Source: an uncultured Prevotella sp.
GTDB taxonomy: Bacteria; Bacteroidota; Bacteroidia; Bacteroidales; Bacteroidaceae
Assembly: GCA_900543585.1 (NCBI GenBank)
Contig: UQRP01000007.1
Span: 1 to 64,000, forward strand
Length of the DNA stretch: 64,000 nucleotides
Direction of reading: 5' to 3'
Under the pieces are notes generated by a model. That model was not told the DNA's origin. It saw nothing but the letters and a program-made list of their open reading frames with translations, and made no database searches. Numbering within the stretch: position 1 is the first letter of the stretch; each line of letters begins with the position of its first letter. Positions 50,661 to 60,106 of this stretch are shown here, piece after piece. Made by a program: the position numbers and the translations under genes.

Positions 50661-50704
50661 AAAAGCCTGTGAATGCCTTTAAATAAAGGGAATCACAGGA
50701 TTTT
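50661..50704. terminator. Bidirectional terminator-like hairpin
   Basis: CCTGTGA (50666-50672) pairs with TCACAGG (50693-50699), with an inner CCTTT/AAAGG stem. A-rich sequence on one side and T-rich on the other fit termination of the minus-strand ndh transcript. Between it and ndh (50725-50783) a second dyad GGGAGTG/CACTCCC is seen. The rest of the gap 50454-50660 holds nothing recognisable. Confidence 0.65.
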
Positions 50705-50783
50705 AACGTACCCAGATTCGGGGCTTGTCCGGACTGGCTGTCTGGCCCGCAGGGAGTGGAGTACGGGCTTCACTCCCTCGGGC

Positions 50784-52067
50784 TTAGTCCTCTAAGGGCC
50801 GCTGCCTGGGTCGGAGGACAAGGCGGAGGCTCTGCTTATAGTTAAAATAGTTCCACATCCAGTTGAGAAGAACGATGAACTTGTTCTTCACGCCTAATAT
50901 AGAGCGCAGATGTACGACCAGCCACAGCAGCCATGCGGGCAGTCCTCCGAACTTAGCCTTTCCTATCTCTGCCACGGCACGCTTTCGGCCAATGGTGGCC
51001 ATGGTGCCGAGGTCTTTATATACGAAAGGCTCCATCTCCTTTCCGTCCTCTTTCCGCATGATATTCCGTGCCACATTGTCAGCCTGCTGCAAGGCCACCT
51101 GTGCCAGCTGGGGATGTCCTAACTTCCAGTCGGGGTCACCCTCCACCAGACTCTGGTCACCGATGGCGAAGACATCCTCCATGCCCTTCACTCTGTTGAA
51201 GCGGTCTGTAATCAGGCGTCCGGCGTGGCCGATGGCCTCCTCCGGCACACCACCGATGGCATTGGCCTTGATGCCGCTGACCCAGATAACGGTGGCCGAC
51301 TCGATGGTCTGACCATTGTTTATGGTGACGATGTCGTCCTTATAGTCCGTCACCCTCCATCCGTTGCGCACATGCACGCCCATCTTCTTCAAGTCAGCCT
51401 CTGCCGTTGCCGACGACACCTCGTCCATGGCTTTCAGCAGGCGCTGGCCGGAGTTGAGCAGGTAGATATGCATCCGGTCGGCCAGGTCGGGATAGTCCTT
51501 GGGCACGATGTCCTTCTTCATCTCGGCCAGGGCGCCGGCTATCTCCACCCCGGAAGGACCACCTCCGACAATGACGAAGTTCATGTATTTCTGTCGTTTC
51601 TCGGCATTCTCCTCTGTCTCAGCACGCTCTAAGGCGAGCAGGATATGGTTGCGCAGAGCCATGGCGTCCTCCACGGTCTTCATGGGCAGGGCGTGGCGCT
51701 CGATGTCCGCATTACCGAAGAAATTGGTCGTGCCGCCCATGGCGAGGACGAGATAGTTGTAGTGGATGGTGCCGACAGAGGTGTGGATGGCCTTCTCTTT
51801 GGCGTCGATGTCCTTCACCTCTGCCATTCTGCAGAAATAGTGCTTATAACCTTGGAAGATACGGCGCAGCGGGAAGGAGATGCTGCTCGGCTCCAGACCT
51901 GCTGAGGCCACCTGATAGATGAGTGGTGGAAACTGGTTATAGTTGTTCTTGTCGACAATGACGACTTGGAAACCGGACCGGCGAAGGCGCATGGCAAGTT
52001 CGAGGCCATATGCCATGACAGACCATGCACATAGCAATCTGTTGGTCTTATTTGGCTTTGCCTCCAC
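50784..52067 (-). CDS. ndh: Type II NADH dehydrogenase with degenerate FAD motif
   Basis: Single-subunit, non-pumping NADH:quinone oxidoreductase on the inner membrane. The body of the 427-residue protein is typical: NQFPPLIYQVASAGLEPSSI, the NADH-binding GGGPSGVEIAG (complete), FAIGDQSLVEGDP and the C-terminal amphipathic membrane-binding region. Odd: the first FAD-binding motif, expected as VIVGGGFGGLELA, reads LLCAWSVMAYGLELA, so all but one of the glycines are gone. The frame stays open from a GTG at 52067. It may be a recently inactivated gene, an altered enzyme or a sequence error. Start uncertain; MAYGLELAMR (52016) is another option. Confidence 0.8.
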   Translation of the reverse strand: MEAKPNKTNRLLCAWSVMAYGLELAMRLRRSGFQVVIVDKNNYNQFPPLIYQVASAGLEPSSISFPLRRIFQGYKHYFCRMAEVKDIDAKEKAIHTSVGTIHYNYLVLAMGGTTNFFGNADIERHALPMKTVEDAMALRNHILLALERAETEENAEKRQKYMNFVIVGGGPSGVEIAGALAEMKKDIVPKDYPDLADRMHIYLLNSGQRLLKAMDEVSSATAEADLKKMGVHVRNGWRVTDYKDDIVTINNGQTIESATVIWVSGIKANAIGGVPEEAIGHAGRLITDRFNRVKGMEDVFAIGDQSLVEGDPDWKLGHPQLAQVALQQADNVARNIMRKEDGKEMEPFVYKDLGTMATIGRKRAVAEIGKAKFGGLPAWLLWLVVHLRSILGVKNKFIVLLNWMWNYFNYKQSLRLVLRPRQRPLED

Positions 52068-52138
52068 CCTGCTGGTGTCATTACATCTTTGTAAACTTAA
52101 AAAATCGTATTTTTTTTCACCATGTCCTCTGTTTCCAT

Positions 52139-52203
52139 TATCTTTGCAAGAAATACCGCGTCTCTTGTAAGAAATAGTGCATCTCTTTGCAAGGAAAGTG
52201 GTG
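52139..52203 (+). promoter_or_regulatory. Promoter region of the alpha-2-macroglobulin gene with 21-base repeats
   Basis: TATCTTTG (52139-52146) fits a -7 box with only a T-run at the -33 position. It merges into three imperfect 20-22-base tandem units beginning at 52141, 52161 and 52182, of the form TCTYTTGYAAGAAATA. The third also carries TCTCTTTG. The repeats end about 32 bases before the ATG. Confidence 0.5.
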
Positions 52204-52234
52204 TTGTCGCATTATTACTGAAAACACTTTTTGT

Positions 52235-55200
52235 ATGAGAAAGATAATTATTGCCTTTGTCGCCCTGCTGTTGCCTTTTGCGGCAATGGCCGACAGCTAC
52301 AACAATTTGTGGAAGTTGGTAAAGGACGCCCAGCAGAAAGACCTGCCCAAGACACAAATCAAATATCTTGACGAGATTTGTGCCAAGGCCACTGCCGACA
52401 AGCAGTATGGTCAGCTTCTCAAAGCCAGTCTGCTGAAGGCCTCCGCCCAGACCGCTGTCTCTCCCGACTCCGCCGATGTGGAGATTGCGCGCTTGGAGAA
52501 GCGGCAGGCCGTGGCTCAGGACAGAGTTCTCAAAGCCGTCTATGCCTCCGTCTTAGGTCATCTCTATGCCGAGAAGTCCCTGACCGCTGGTGCTGAAGCC
52601 GCTCAGAAGAGCCGCGAGATGTATGCCGCCTCTTTGGCCGACATGCCGCTGCTGGCCAAGACGGAGAGCGAGGACTACAGTCCCGCCCTCGTCAACGGTG
52701 AGGACAGCCGCATCTTCTATGGCGACCTTCTCCACGTCCTCGGTATGGAAGCCAAGGCCTACGGCAAGCTCCGCGACTATTATGCCGCCCATAACAACCG
52801 GCCTGCCGCCTGCATCTTCGCCGCCAAGGCCCTCGCCGCCGAGAAGCCCGAGGTCGTCGCCAAAGCCCGCAAGTCGCGGTATGTGCAGCGGATAGACTCC
52901 CTCATCACCGTCTATGGTGACCTCCGTGAGGCCGGTGAGCTCGCCGTCATGCACTACAACGCCATTGGTGATGCCGACGACATCACCGCTGAGGACAAAG
53001 TCAACTACATCAACTACGCCCTCTCGCGCTGGGGAGTTTGGCCGCGGATGAACATCCTGCGCAATGCCCTCAGCGACCTCCAGCAGCCATCTTTTGCCAT
53101 CAACATCGGTGACGCTATGATGCTGCCCGGCGTGGAGCGCACCCTGCGCATCAACGGCATCCGCAATGTCAACGAGCTCTCCATCAACGTCTACCGCGTC
53201 AAGGCAGCGGGCAATGCCGATATCGACCCCACCACGGCCAAGGGCTATGCCAAGATGAAAGACCTCGTCGTCCCCGGTGCTGTCTTCACGGCCACACGCC
53301 GCTATATCGGTCAGCCCGCCTGGAAGGAGAACACCGACACCGTCAACATCAAGGGACTGCCTGTCGGCGTCTACCTCATCGAGGCCACGACCGGCACTCC
53401 CGGCATTGAGGTGCAGCGCGAGCTGCTCTATGTCAGCAACCTCTATATTATCCACGAGTCACTGCCCGACAACCGTGTGCGTTTTGCCGTTGTCAACGCC
53501 ACGACGGGTCGCCCCATCAGTGGTGCCCACCTCGTCGTAGGCAGCTCCAGCTACAGCAAGGAGGGCACAGTGACAAAGAACCTTGTCACCGACCACGACG
53601 GCGAGGCCATCCTCTCCTATGCCAAGGGCGAGCGCCCGAACCGCGTCTATGCCTATACCGACGATGACAAGGCCTGCCGCAACTTCTCCTTCTACACATC
53701 TTATTATTATTGGTCTGACAACCGTACGGTGACATCGCGCCTGCAGACCTTCACTGACCGGAACCTCTATCGTCCCGGCCAGACCGTCCATGTCACCGCC
53801 ATTGCCTGGGATGCCGATAAGTCCACGCTGTCGTCGAAGACTGTCGGCGACAAAACCGTGAAATTCGAGCTCTTCGATGCCAACGGCAAGAGCGTGAGCA
53901 CGAAGACGGCGTCGACGGACCGCTATGGTACGGCCAGTGCCGACTTCGTCCTTCCTCAGGGCGGTCTCACGGGCAGCTTCAATATCACGGCCTCCTGTGC
54001 GGACCGCAGCAGCGGCTCTTCTTTCCATGTCGAGCAGTACAAGCGTCCTGCCTTCCAGGTCTCCTTTGACAAATACAAGGATGCCTACAAGGACGGCGAC
54101 ACCATCAGCGTGCGTGGTCTGGCCACTACCTACAGCGGTGTCCCTGTGCAGGGTGCCAAGGTCGTCTACACCGTCAACCGCCGTCAGGGACTGTGGTGGT
54201 TCCGCAGCGGACCGCAGACTGAGGTGGCCAGCGCCTCCACGACGACAGCCTCCGACGGCTCCTTCGTAGTCCGCGTGCCGATGGACATGCCCGAGGACGT
54301 GAAGCGTGTGGGCCGTCTGTTCTATGACTTCGATGTCAACGCCATCGTCACCGACGGTGCTGGTGAGAGCCATGAGGTTACAACGACGCTGCCGCTGAGC
54401 AACCGCGCCGTGGTGCTCTCGTCCGATGTCCCCGCCAAGGTGCTCCGCGACAGTCTGAAGACCGTCTCCTTCTCTTGCAAGAACTTGGCAGGTGAGGAAG
54501 TAGCCGCTACCGTCAGCTACCGTCTCGACGGTGGCGAGTGGAAGACGACGCCGACACAGACGCCGACTGCCATAGCCGCCAAGCTCACGTCGGGCCTCCA
54601 CACCTTAGAGGCTGTCTGCCAGGGTGATACACTGAAGCAGGAGGTCGTCGTCTTCTCCCTTTCCGACAAGCGTCCCGCCGTGGCCACACACGATTGGTTC
54701 TATCTCTCCGCCGACCGCTTCAGCGCCGACGGCAAGCCCATCTATCTGCAGTTGGGAACCTCTGACGAGGATACACATATTTATTATACAGCTTTCGCGG
54801 GCAATAAAGTCATCGAGCAGGGTTCCAAGACCCTCAGCAATGAGGTTGTGACGCGCAAGCTGCAATATAAGGAGTCGTTTGGTGACGGTCTCACGCTGAC
54901 TATGGCGTGGGTGGTGCGTGGCAAGCTCTATACCCACACCGTGGAGCTCCAACGCCCGCAGCCCGACACCAGTCTGAAGCTGTCGTGGAAGACTTTCCGC
55001 GACAAGCTCCGTCCCGGGCAGAAGGAGACGTGGACGCTGACCATTGCCTCACCCAAGGGCAAGGCCGCCCGTGCCCAGCTCCTCGCTACCCTCTACGACA
55101 AGAGTCTCGACGCTGTCTACAGCCAGCACTCTTGGCAGGTCAACAACAGCTTCTATTTCTCCCTCCCGCGTGCCGCATGGAGTGGAGGCAGTCAGAGTGT

Positions 55201-57760
55201 CATCGGCCTCTATGGCTTCCAGCCCTACACGGCCTTCAAGGAGCGCGCCTTAGACTTCACCCATTTCGACAGCGACCTCTTCGGCTGGGCTTCTCCGGTC
55301 CGCCACGATATAGTGTTCATGCGTGGCACTCGGGTGTATAAGCAAGCCCAGGTCGAGGCCCTCGCCGCCGTGAACAGTCTGGCTTCCGTTGATGAGGTTG
55401 TCAACCTCGGCGCCCGTGAGGCCTCCGACGATGAGAAAGTTATCATCGGCTATTCCAGCAAGGCCGCCAACGCTGGCGATACCGGCAAGGGCAAAGGCGA
55501 CGCCGGTGCCCAGCTGCGTGAGAACTTCAACGAGACAGCCTTCTACTATCCCGCTCTGACCACCGACGCCCAGGGCAATGTCAACATCTCCTTCACGCTC
55601 CCTGAGAGTGTCACCACATGGCGCTTCCTCGGTCTGGCCCACGACACGCTGATGAACAACAGCGTCATCACCGCTGAGGCTGTGGCCCCCAAGCCCGTCA
55701 TGGTGCAGCCTAACATGCCGCGCTTCCTGCGTCAGGGCGACAACGCCACCCTCTCGGCTATCCTCTCCAACACCACGGACCACCGCCAGAGTGGTATCGT
55801 CCGCCTCGTCTTCGTTGATGCCGAGACCGACCGCGTGCTCATGGAGAAGCGCCAGACCTTTGCCCTGAGTCCGAAGAGCTCCCTCACGGCCACCTTCAAA
55901 GTCGACGCCGCCCAGCTCGCCGAGCGTGCCGCCGGACAGTCGCTCCTCGTGGCCCGCATCTATGCCGAGGGCAACGGCTATAGCGACGGCGAGCAGCACT
56001 ATCTGCCGCTGTTGCCCGACAAGGAGCGCGTCGTCAACACCCTCCCGTTCTATCTGAATGAGGCCGGTGTGAAGGACCTCGACCTCACCAAGCTCTTCCC
56101 CAATGGCAGCAGCGACCGGAAGCTGACCGTGGAATATACCAACAACCCCGCATGGCTCGTCGTCCAGGCACTGCCGACCTTAGCCAGTCCGTCGCAGACT
56201 GACGCTGCCTCCTTGGCTGCCGCTATCTACGCCAATGTCTTAGGTCGCCAGCTGCTCACCGCCTCGCCGAAGATAGCCCAGACCATCAAGCTGTGGCAGC
56301 AGGAGCAGGACGCCACATCACTGACAAGCAACCTCTCCAAGAACGAGGAGCTGAAGACAATGGTCCTCTCCGAGACCCCGTGGGTGGCTGAGGCTGAGCA
56401 TGAGACCGACCAGAAGCGGATGCTGGCCCAGTATCTTGACGCCTCCACGATAGACTACCGCATCAGCAACTTCACTACCAAGCTCGCACAGCTGCAGAAT
56501 GGCGATGGCTCCTTCTCCTGGTGGCCGGGCATGAAGGGCAGCGTCTACCAGACGATGAATGTCATCGAGACGCTGACACGACTCAACAAGCTCGCCGGTC
56601 GTCAGACTGCCTTCCAGTCGATGCTCACTAACGCCTTCAGCTACATGAAGGGCGAGATCAGCAAGGAGGTTGCTGAACTGAAAAAGGACGAGAAGAAGGG
56701 TGTCAAGGGATTGCAACCCTCTGAGACGGCCTGCCACTATCTCTACAGCGCTGCCCTCGACGGTCAGAAGGCCACGGCCGACATGACCTACCTCATCGAC
56801 CTCCTCGACCGCCAGCCCTCGCAGCTCACCATCTATGGCAAGGCCTGCACGGCTGTCATCTTAGCTCAGTATGGCAAGACCGCGCACGCCAAGACCCTCC
56901 TGGAGAGTCTACGCCAGTATACCGTCTACCGTGAGGAGATGGGCCGCTATTTCGATACCCGCAAGGCACAGTACAGTTGGATGGACTACCGCATCCCCAC
57001 GCAGACTGCTGCCATCGAGGCTCTGCAGATGCTCGAGCCCAACGACACCGCCACCGTGCAGCAGCTGCAGCGCTGGCTCCTTCACGAGAAGCGCACTACG
57101 TCGTGGAGCACGTCCATCAACAGCGTCAATGCCGTCTATGCCTTCCTCAGCGGAGCCCGCGCCGACGTCCTCGACAACGGCAATATGGCCACGCTGCGCC
57201 TCAATGGTGAGACACTGGAACTGCCGAAGGCTACTGCCGGTATCGGCTACGTCAAGGTTGTCAAGGACGTAGCCACTGCCCGTGACCTCACTGTGGACAA
57301 GACCTCTGCGGGCACTTCGTGGGGCGCTGTCTACGGTAGCTTCATGCAGAAAACCACGGAGGTGGCATCGGCAACGGCAGGGCTGAAGGTGACACGTGTC
57401 ATCGACGACGGCATGGCCGGAAGTCTGAAGGTGGGACAGAAGGTGAAGGCTCGCATCACCATCGTTGCCGACCGTGATTACGACTTCGTGCAGGTGCAGG
57501 ACAAGCGTGCTGCCTGCCTCGAACCCGTCAGCCAGGTCAGCGGCTATCGCTGGAGCAATGGCGGCGGATACTACCTCGCACCCCAGGACAACGTTACGAA
57601 CTACTATTTCGACAAGCTGAGCAAGGGTACCCATGTCGTGGAGACGGAATACTTCGTCGACAGAGCCGGCGACTACGCCACAGGCCTGTGCACCGTGGTC
57701 TGCGCCTATGCACCCGAGTTCAGCGGTCGTGAGGCTGCCCTGAAGGTGGCCGTAAAGTAA
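52235..57760 (+). CDS. Alpha-2-macroglobulin family protein (large, no thioester)
   Basis: An 1841-residue exported protein. A signal peptide (KIIIAFVALLLPFAAMA) is followed by a helical N-terminal region and macroglobulin (MG2-like) domains, with FTDRNLYRPGQTVHVTAIAW near residue 507. The A2M domain lies near residue 1098 (ETAFYYPALTTDAQG, LPESVTTWRFLGLAHD) and an alpha-toroid follows. The CxEQ thioester is absent: the corresponding position reads SPSQTDAASLAA. Bacterial homologues trap proteases or guard the periplasm with PBP1C, which is not encoded nearby. The start at 52235 is set by the signal peptide. A DUF1573 gene follows after 9 bases. Confidence 0.9.
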   Translation: MRKIIIAFVALLLPFAAMADSYNNLWKLVKDAQQKDLPKTQIKYLDEICAKATADKQYGQLLKASLLKASAQTAVSPDSADVEIARLEKRQAVAQDRVLKAVYASVLGHLYAEKSLTAGAEAAQKSREMYAASLADMPLLAKTESEDYSPALVNGEDSRIFYGDLLHVLGMEAKAYGKLRDYYAAHNNRPAACIFAAKALAAEKPEVVAKARKSRYVQRIDSLITVYGDLREAGELAVMHYNAIGDADDITAEDKVNYINYALSRWGVWPRMNILRNALSDLQQPSFAINIGDAMMLPGVERTLRINGIRNVNELSINVYRVKAAGNADIDPTTAKGYAKMKDLVVPGAVFTATRRYIGQPAWKENTDTVNIKGLPVGVYLIEATTGTPGIEVQRELLYVSNLYIIHESLPDNRVRFAVVNATTGRPISGAHLVVGSSSYSKEGTVTKNLVTDHDGEAILSYAKGERPNRVYAYTDDDKACRNFSFYTSYYYWSDNRTVTSRLQTFTDRNLYRPGQTVHVTAIAWDADKSTLSSKTVGDKTVKFELFDANGKSVSTKTASTDRYGTASADFVLPQGGLTGSFNITASCADRSSGSSFHVEQYKRPAFQVSFDKYKDAYKDGDTISVRGLATTYSGVPVQGAKVVYTVNRRQGLWWFRSGPQTEVASASTTTASDGSFVVRVPMDMPEDVKRVGRLFYDFDVNAIVTDGAGESHEVTTTLPLSNRAVVLSSDVPAKVLRDSLKTVSFSCKNLAGEEVAATVSYRLDGGEWKTTPTQTPTAIAAKLTSGLHTLEAVCQGDTLKQEVVVFSLSDKRPAVATHDWFYLSADRFSADGKPIYLQLGTSDEDTHIYYTAFAGNKVIEQGSKTLSNEVVTRKLQYKESFGDGLTLTMAWVVRGKLYTHTVELQRPQPDTSLKLSWKTFRDKLRPGQKETWTLTIASPKGKAARAQLLATLYDKSLDAVYSQHSWQVNNSFYFSLPRAAWSGGSQSVIGLYGFQPYTAFKERALDFTHFDSDLFGWASPVRHDIVFMRGTRVYKQAQVEALAAVNSLASVDEVVNLGAREASDDEKVIIGYSSKAANAGDTGKGKGDAGAQLRENFNETAFYYPALTTDAQGNVNISFTLPESVTTWRFLGLAHDTLMNNSVITAEAVAPKPVMVQPNMPRFLRQGDNATLSAILSNTTDHRQSGIVRLVFVDAETDRVLMEKRQTFALSPKSSLTATFKVDAAQLAERAAGQSLLVARIYAEGNGYSDGEQHYLPLLPDKERVVNTLPFYLNEAGVKDLDLTKLFPNGSSDRKLTVEYTNNPAWLVVQALPTLASPSQTDAASLAAAIYANVLGRQLLTASPKIAQTIKLWQQEQDATSLTSNLSKNEELKTMVLSETPWVAEAEHETDQKRMLAQYLDASTIDYRISNFTTKLAQLQNGDGSFSWWPGMKGSVYQTMNVIETLTRLNKLAGRQTAFQSMLTNAFSYMKGEISKEVAELKKDEKKGVKGLQPSETACHYLYSAALDGQKATADMTYLIDLLDRQPSQLTIYGKACTAVILAQYGKTAHAKTLLESLRQYTVYREEMGRYFDTRKAQYSWMDYRIPTQTAAIEALQMLEPNDTATVQQLQRWLLHEKRTTSWSTSINSVNAVYAFLSGARADVLDNGNMATLRLNGETLELPKATAGIGYVKVVKDVATARDLTVDKTSAGTSWGAVYGSFMQKTTEVASATAGLKVTRVIDDGMAGSLKVGQKVKARITIVADRDYDFVQVQDKRAACLEPVSQVSGYRWSNGGGYYLAPQDNVTNYYFDKLSKGTHVVETEYFVDRAGDYATGLCTVVCAYAPEFSGREAALKVAVK

Positions 57761-57769
57761 TATGATAAG

Positions 57770-58843
57770 ATGATAAGACAAGCGATTCTATTCTCCGTCT
57801 GGACGCTCCTGCCTCTGAGCATGAGCGCCCAGGCTATCACCACCCCCAACGACACCATCGACTGCGGTCAGGTGGTCTTCAAGCATCCCGTCCGGGCACA
57901 GTTCCGTATGAAGAACGAGAGCCGCCAGACCTTCACCATCACGGACGTGCGCACGTCGTGCGGCTGCACCTCTGTCTCCTATCCTTCTCAGGCGATAGCT
58001 CCCGGCGACACCTTCTCGGTGAGTGCCGTCTACGATGCCAAGCAGATGGGACATTTCCAGAAGTCCGTGGGTGTCTACACCTCCGCCTCTGAGGAGCCCC
58101 GCATGCTCACCCTCCGCGGAGTTGTCGTGGACCGTATCGTCAACTTCCGCGGTGAGTATCCTTATACCATCGGTAGCCTCGTGGCCGACAAGAACGACCT
58201 GGAGTTTGACAATGTCAACCGCGGCGACATGCCTATGGCCACCATTCACCTGATGAACAACGGCACGGACAATGTGGAGCCGCAGCTCATGCACATGCCG
58301 CCCTATCTCAAGGGTGAGGTGCGGCCCTCGCGCATCGCACCGGGACACACGGGAACGGTGACGCTGCAGGTGGACACCTGGAAGCTCCGTGACTTAGGAT
58401 TGACGCAGACTTCTGTCTTCCTCGGCATGTTCCCCGGCGACGTCGTCTCCCCCGACAAGGAGATATCCCTGAGCGTCATCGTCATGCCTGACTTCGAACG
58501 TCTCACCGAGGCTCAGCGCGCCAACGCACCAAAGCTGCAGCTCTCGAAAGGTTCCATAGACATCGGAAGCTTTGGCAGTAAGGAGAAGAAAAAGGACGAG
58601 ATTGTCATTACCAACATTGGCAAGTCCACGCTCACCATCCGCTCCATGCAGATGCTCACCGTGGGCATGGATGTGTCGCTCAGCGAGCAGAACATCCAGC
58701 CCGGGAAGTCGGCGAAGCTGAAGGTGACAGCCATCAAGAGCTTGCTTGGTAAAGCCCGTTCCAAGCCGCGCATCCTGCTCATCACCAACGACCCTGACGA
58801 CGCCAAGGTGATGATACCATTGAATGTGTCGCTGACAAAATAA
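57770..58843 (+). CDS. DUF1573 domain-containing exported protein
   Basis: A 357-residue protein with a signal peptide (MIRQAILFSVWTLLPLSMSA) and a clear DUF1573 domain (IDCGQVVFKHPVRAQFRMKN, VRTSCGCTSVSYP, IAPGDTFSVSAVYDAKQMGH). Two further Ig-like repeats of the same type follow, around residues 135-220 and 255-355 (INIGKST-like region, LLITNDPDDAKVMIPLNVSL). Function unknown; usually cell-envelope associated. Nine bases after the macroglobulin gene, so co-transcribed. Confidence 0.88.
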   Translation: MIRQAILFSVWTLLPLSMSAQAITTPNDTIDCGQVVFKHPVRAQFRMKNESRQTFTITDVRTSCGCTSVSYPSQAIAPGDTFSVSAVYDAKQMGHFQKSVGVYTSASEEPRMLTLRGVVVDRIVNFRGEYPYTIGSLVADKNDLEFDNVNRGDMPMATIHLMNNGTDNVEPQLMHMPPYLKGEVRPSRIAPGHTGTVTLQVDTWKLRDLGLTQTSVFLGMFPGDVVSPDKEISLSVIVMPDFERLTEAQRANAPKLQLSKGSIDIGSFGSKEKKKDEIVITNIGKSTLTIRSMQMLTVGMDVSLSEQNIQPGKSAKLKVTAIKSLLGKARSKPRILLITNDPDDAKVMIPLNVSLTK

Positions 58844-58891
58844 TTTGTCACGCTGACAGAGGAATAATCAGTAATTCTGACGAAAGAAGAA

Positions 58892-59752
58892 ATGAATGTA
58901 ACGATAGAGATTGACGCCGGTAGTGGTTTCTGCTTTGGCGTCACGACAGCCATCAAGAAAGCCGAGGAGGTGCTTGCCGGTGGCGGCACCCTCTACTGTC
59001 TCGGCGATATCGTGCACAACGGCATGGAGGTGGAACGGCTCCACAAGCAGGGCCTTATCACCATCGACCACGACGAGTTCCGCCATCTCCATGACGCTAC
59101 CGTCCTGCTGCGTGCTCACGGTGAGCCCCCCGAGACCTACGCCATCGCCAAGGCTAACAACATCGAGATTATCGATGCCACATGCCCTGTTGTCCTGGCC
59201 CTGCAGGGGAGGATACGCCGGAAATATACTGAGATGCCCGTTGCCCAGACTGTCATCTTCGGCAAGCGCGGCCACGCCGAGGTCCTTGGACTCGTGGGGC
59301 AGACCCATCAGCATGCCATCGTCGTGGAGAACCTCGACGACGTGAAGGCCAAGCTCGACTTCTCACGCGACATCAACCTCTACTCCCAGACGACAAAGAA
59401 CCTTGACGAATACCGTCGCATCATCGACTATATCAGCTCGCATGTCGCGCCCGGTGTGACCTTTAAGAGCTTCGACACCGTCTGCCGCCAGGTTGCCAAC
59501 CGCATGCCGCATATCGCGGAGTTTGCCTCCCACCACGACCTCATCCTCTTTGTCAGTGGTCGCAAGAGCAGCAACGGGCATGCACTCTTCACGCGCTGTC
59601 AGGAGGTAAACCCCAACAGCCACCTCATAGAGGGTGCCCAGGAGATAGATCCCGCCTGGTTCCAGGGTGTGAAGACGGTAGGCATCTGTGGTGCTACCTC
59701 CACGCCGAAATGGCTCATGGAGGAGTGCAGAGACTGGATAGTGAAGCACTAA
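58892..59752 (+). CDS. ispH: 4-hydroxy-3-methylbut-2-enyl diphosphate reductase
   Basis: Last enzyme of the MEP pathway, an iron-sulphur protein making IPP and DMAPP, the precursors for the prenyl synthase at 5219. The 286 residues carry the three cluster-binding cysteines C14 (GFCFGV), C98 (DATCPVV) and C266 (GICGATSTP), and the RAHGEPP motif. Length is normal. It lies 48 bases after the DUF1573 gene. Confidence 0.96.
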   Translation: MNVTIEIDAGSGFCFGVTTAIKKAEEVLAGGGTLYCLGDIVHNGMEVERLHKQGLITIDHDEFRHLHDATVLLRAHGEPPETYAIAKANNIEIIDATCPVVLALQGRIRRKYTEMPVAQTVIFGKRGHAEVLGLVGQTHQHAIVVENLDDVKAKLDFSRDINLYSQTTKNLDEYRRIIDYISSHVAPGVTFKSFDTVCRQVANRMPHIAEFASHHDLILFVSGRKSSNGHALFTRCQEVNPNSHLIEGAQEIDPAWFQGVKTVGICGATSTPKWLMEECRDWIVKH

Positions 59753-59830
59753 TCCGGAAGTTACGGACTGATTTACATTTACTACACCTTTTTTGTAGAA
59801 ACTATACCAATACTTGTCAATAAAAATAGG

Positions 59831-59923
59831 TGTAGCGCCATCCAAAGACTATTTTCCTTTACTCTTTGGGTGGTGCTACATCTTTACGGAGTAGCGCTAC
59901 ATCTTATATATATTGCTCCGTAA
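59831..59923. terminator. Strong hairpins after ispH
   Basis: An 18-bp stem (59831-59848 with 59863-59880, two G-U pairs, 14-base loop) is followed by TCTTT. Next comes an 8-bp stem TTACGGAG/CTCCGTAA (59884-59891 with 59916-59923) enclosing the perfect palindrome GTAGCGCTAC. The motif GCTACATCTT occurs twice. The first hairpin probably ends the ispH transcript; the second may belong to a small repeat or an RNA of its own. TGGGA/TCCCA near 59941 adds a small third stem. Confidence 0.55.
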
Positions 59924-59998
59924 TGTGTAGTAAGGAAAAGTGGGACCTTGCATCCCAGGACCCTAAAGCAAACCTTCCCGCTGACTTACATCAATCCG

Positions 59999-60033
59999 TT
60001 TGACCTTGGTCAAATGCTTTGATTTCTATCAAA
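59999..60033 (+). promoter_or_regulatory. Tandem CRP/FNR-like boxes
   Basis: TTTGACC-TT-GGTCAAA (59999-60014) and TTTGAT-TTCT-ATCAAA (60018-60033) are perfect dyads, centres 19 bp apart. Their cores TTGAC-N4-GTCAA and TTGAT-N4-ATCAA equal the classic FNR/DNR-type consensus. They lie at about -100 and -81 relative to the next transcript start, a position for activators. A third dyad, GTTTG-N6-CAAAC, is at 60043-60058. Confidence 0.65.
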
Positions 60034-60069
60034 AATATCACTGTTTGCGGCCACAAACTTACAATTTTG

Positions 60070-60100
60070 TTTGTTGGCAACGATTTTATCTATAACTTTG
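60070..60100 (+). promoter_or_regulatory. Promoter of the small secreted protein gene
   Basis: TTTG (60070-60073), a 19-base spacer, TAACTTTG (60093-60100): an exact Bacteroides-type match. Transcript start near 60107. Confidence 0.9.
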
Positions 60101-60106
60101 CAAGCG

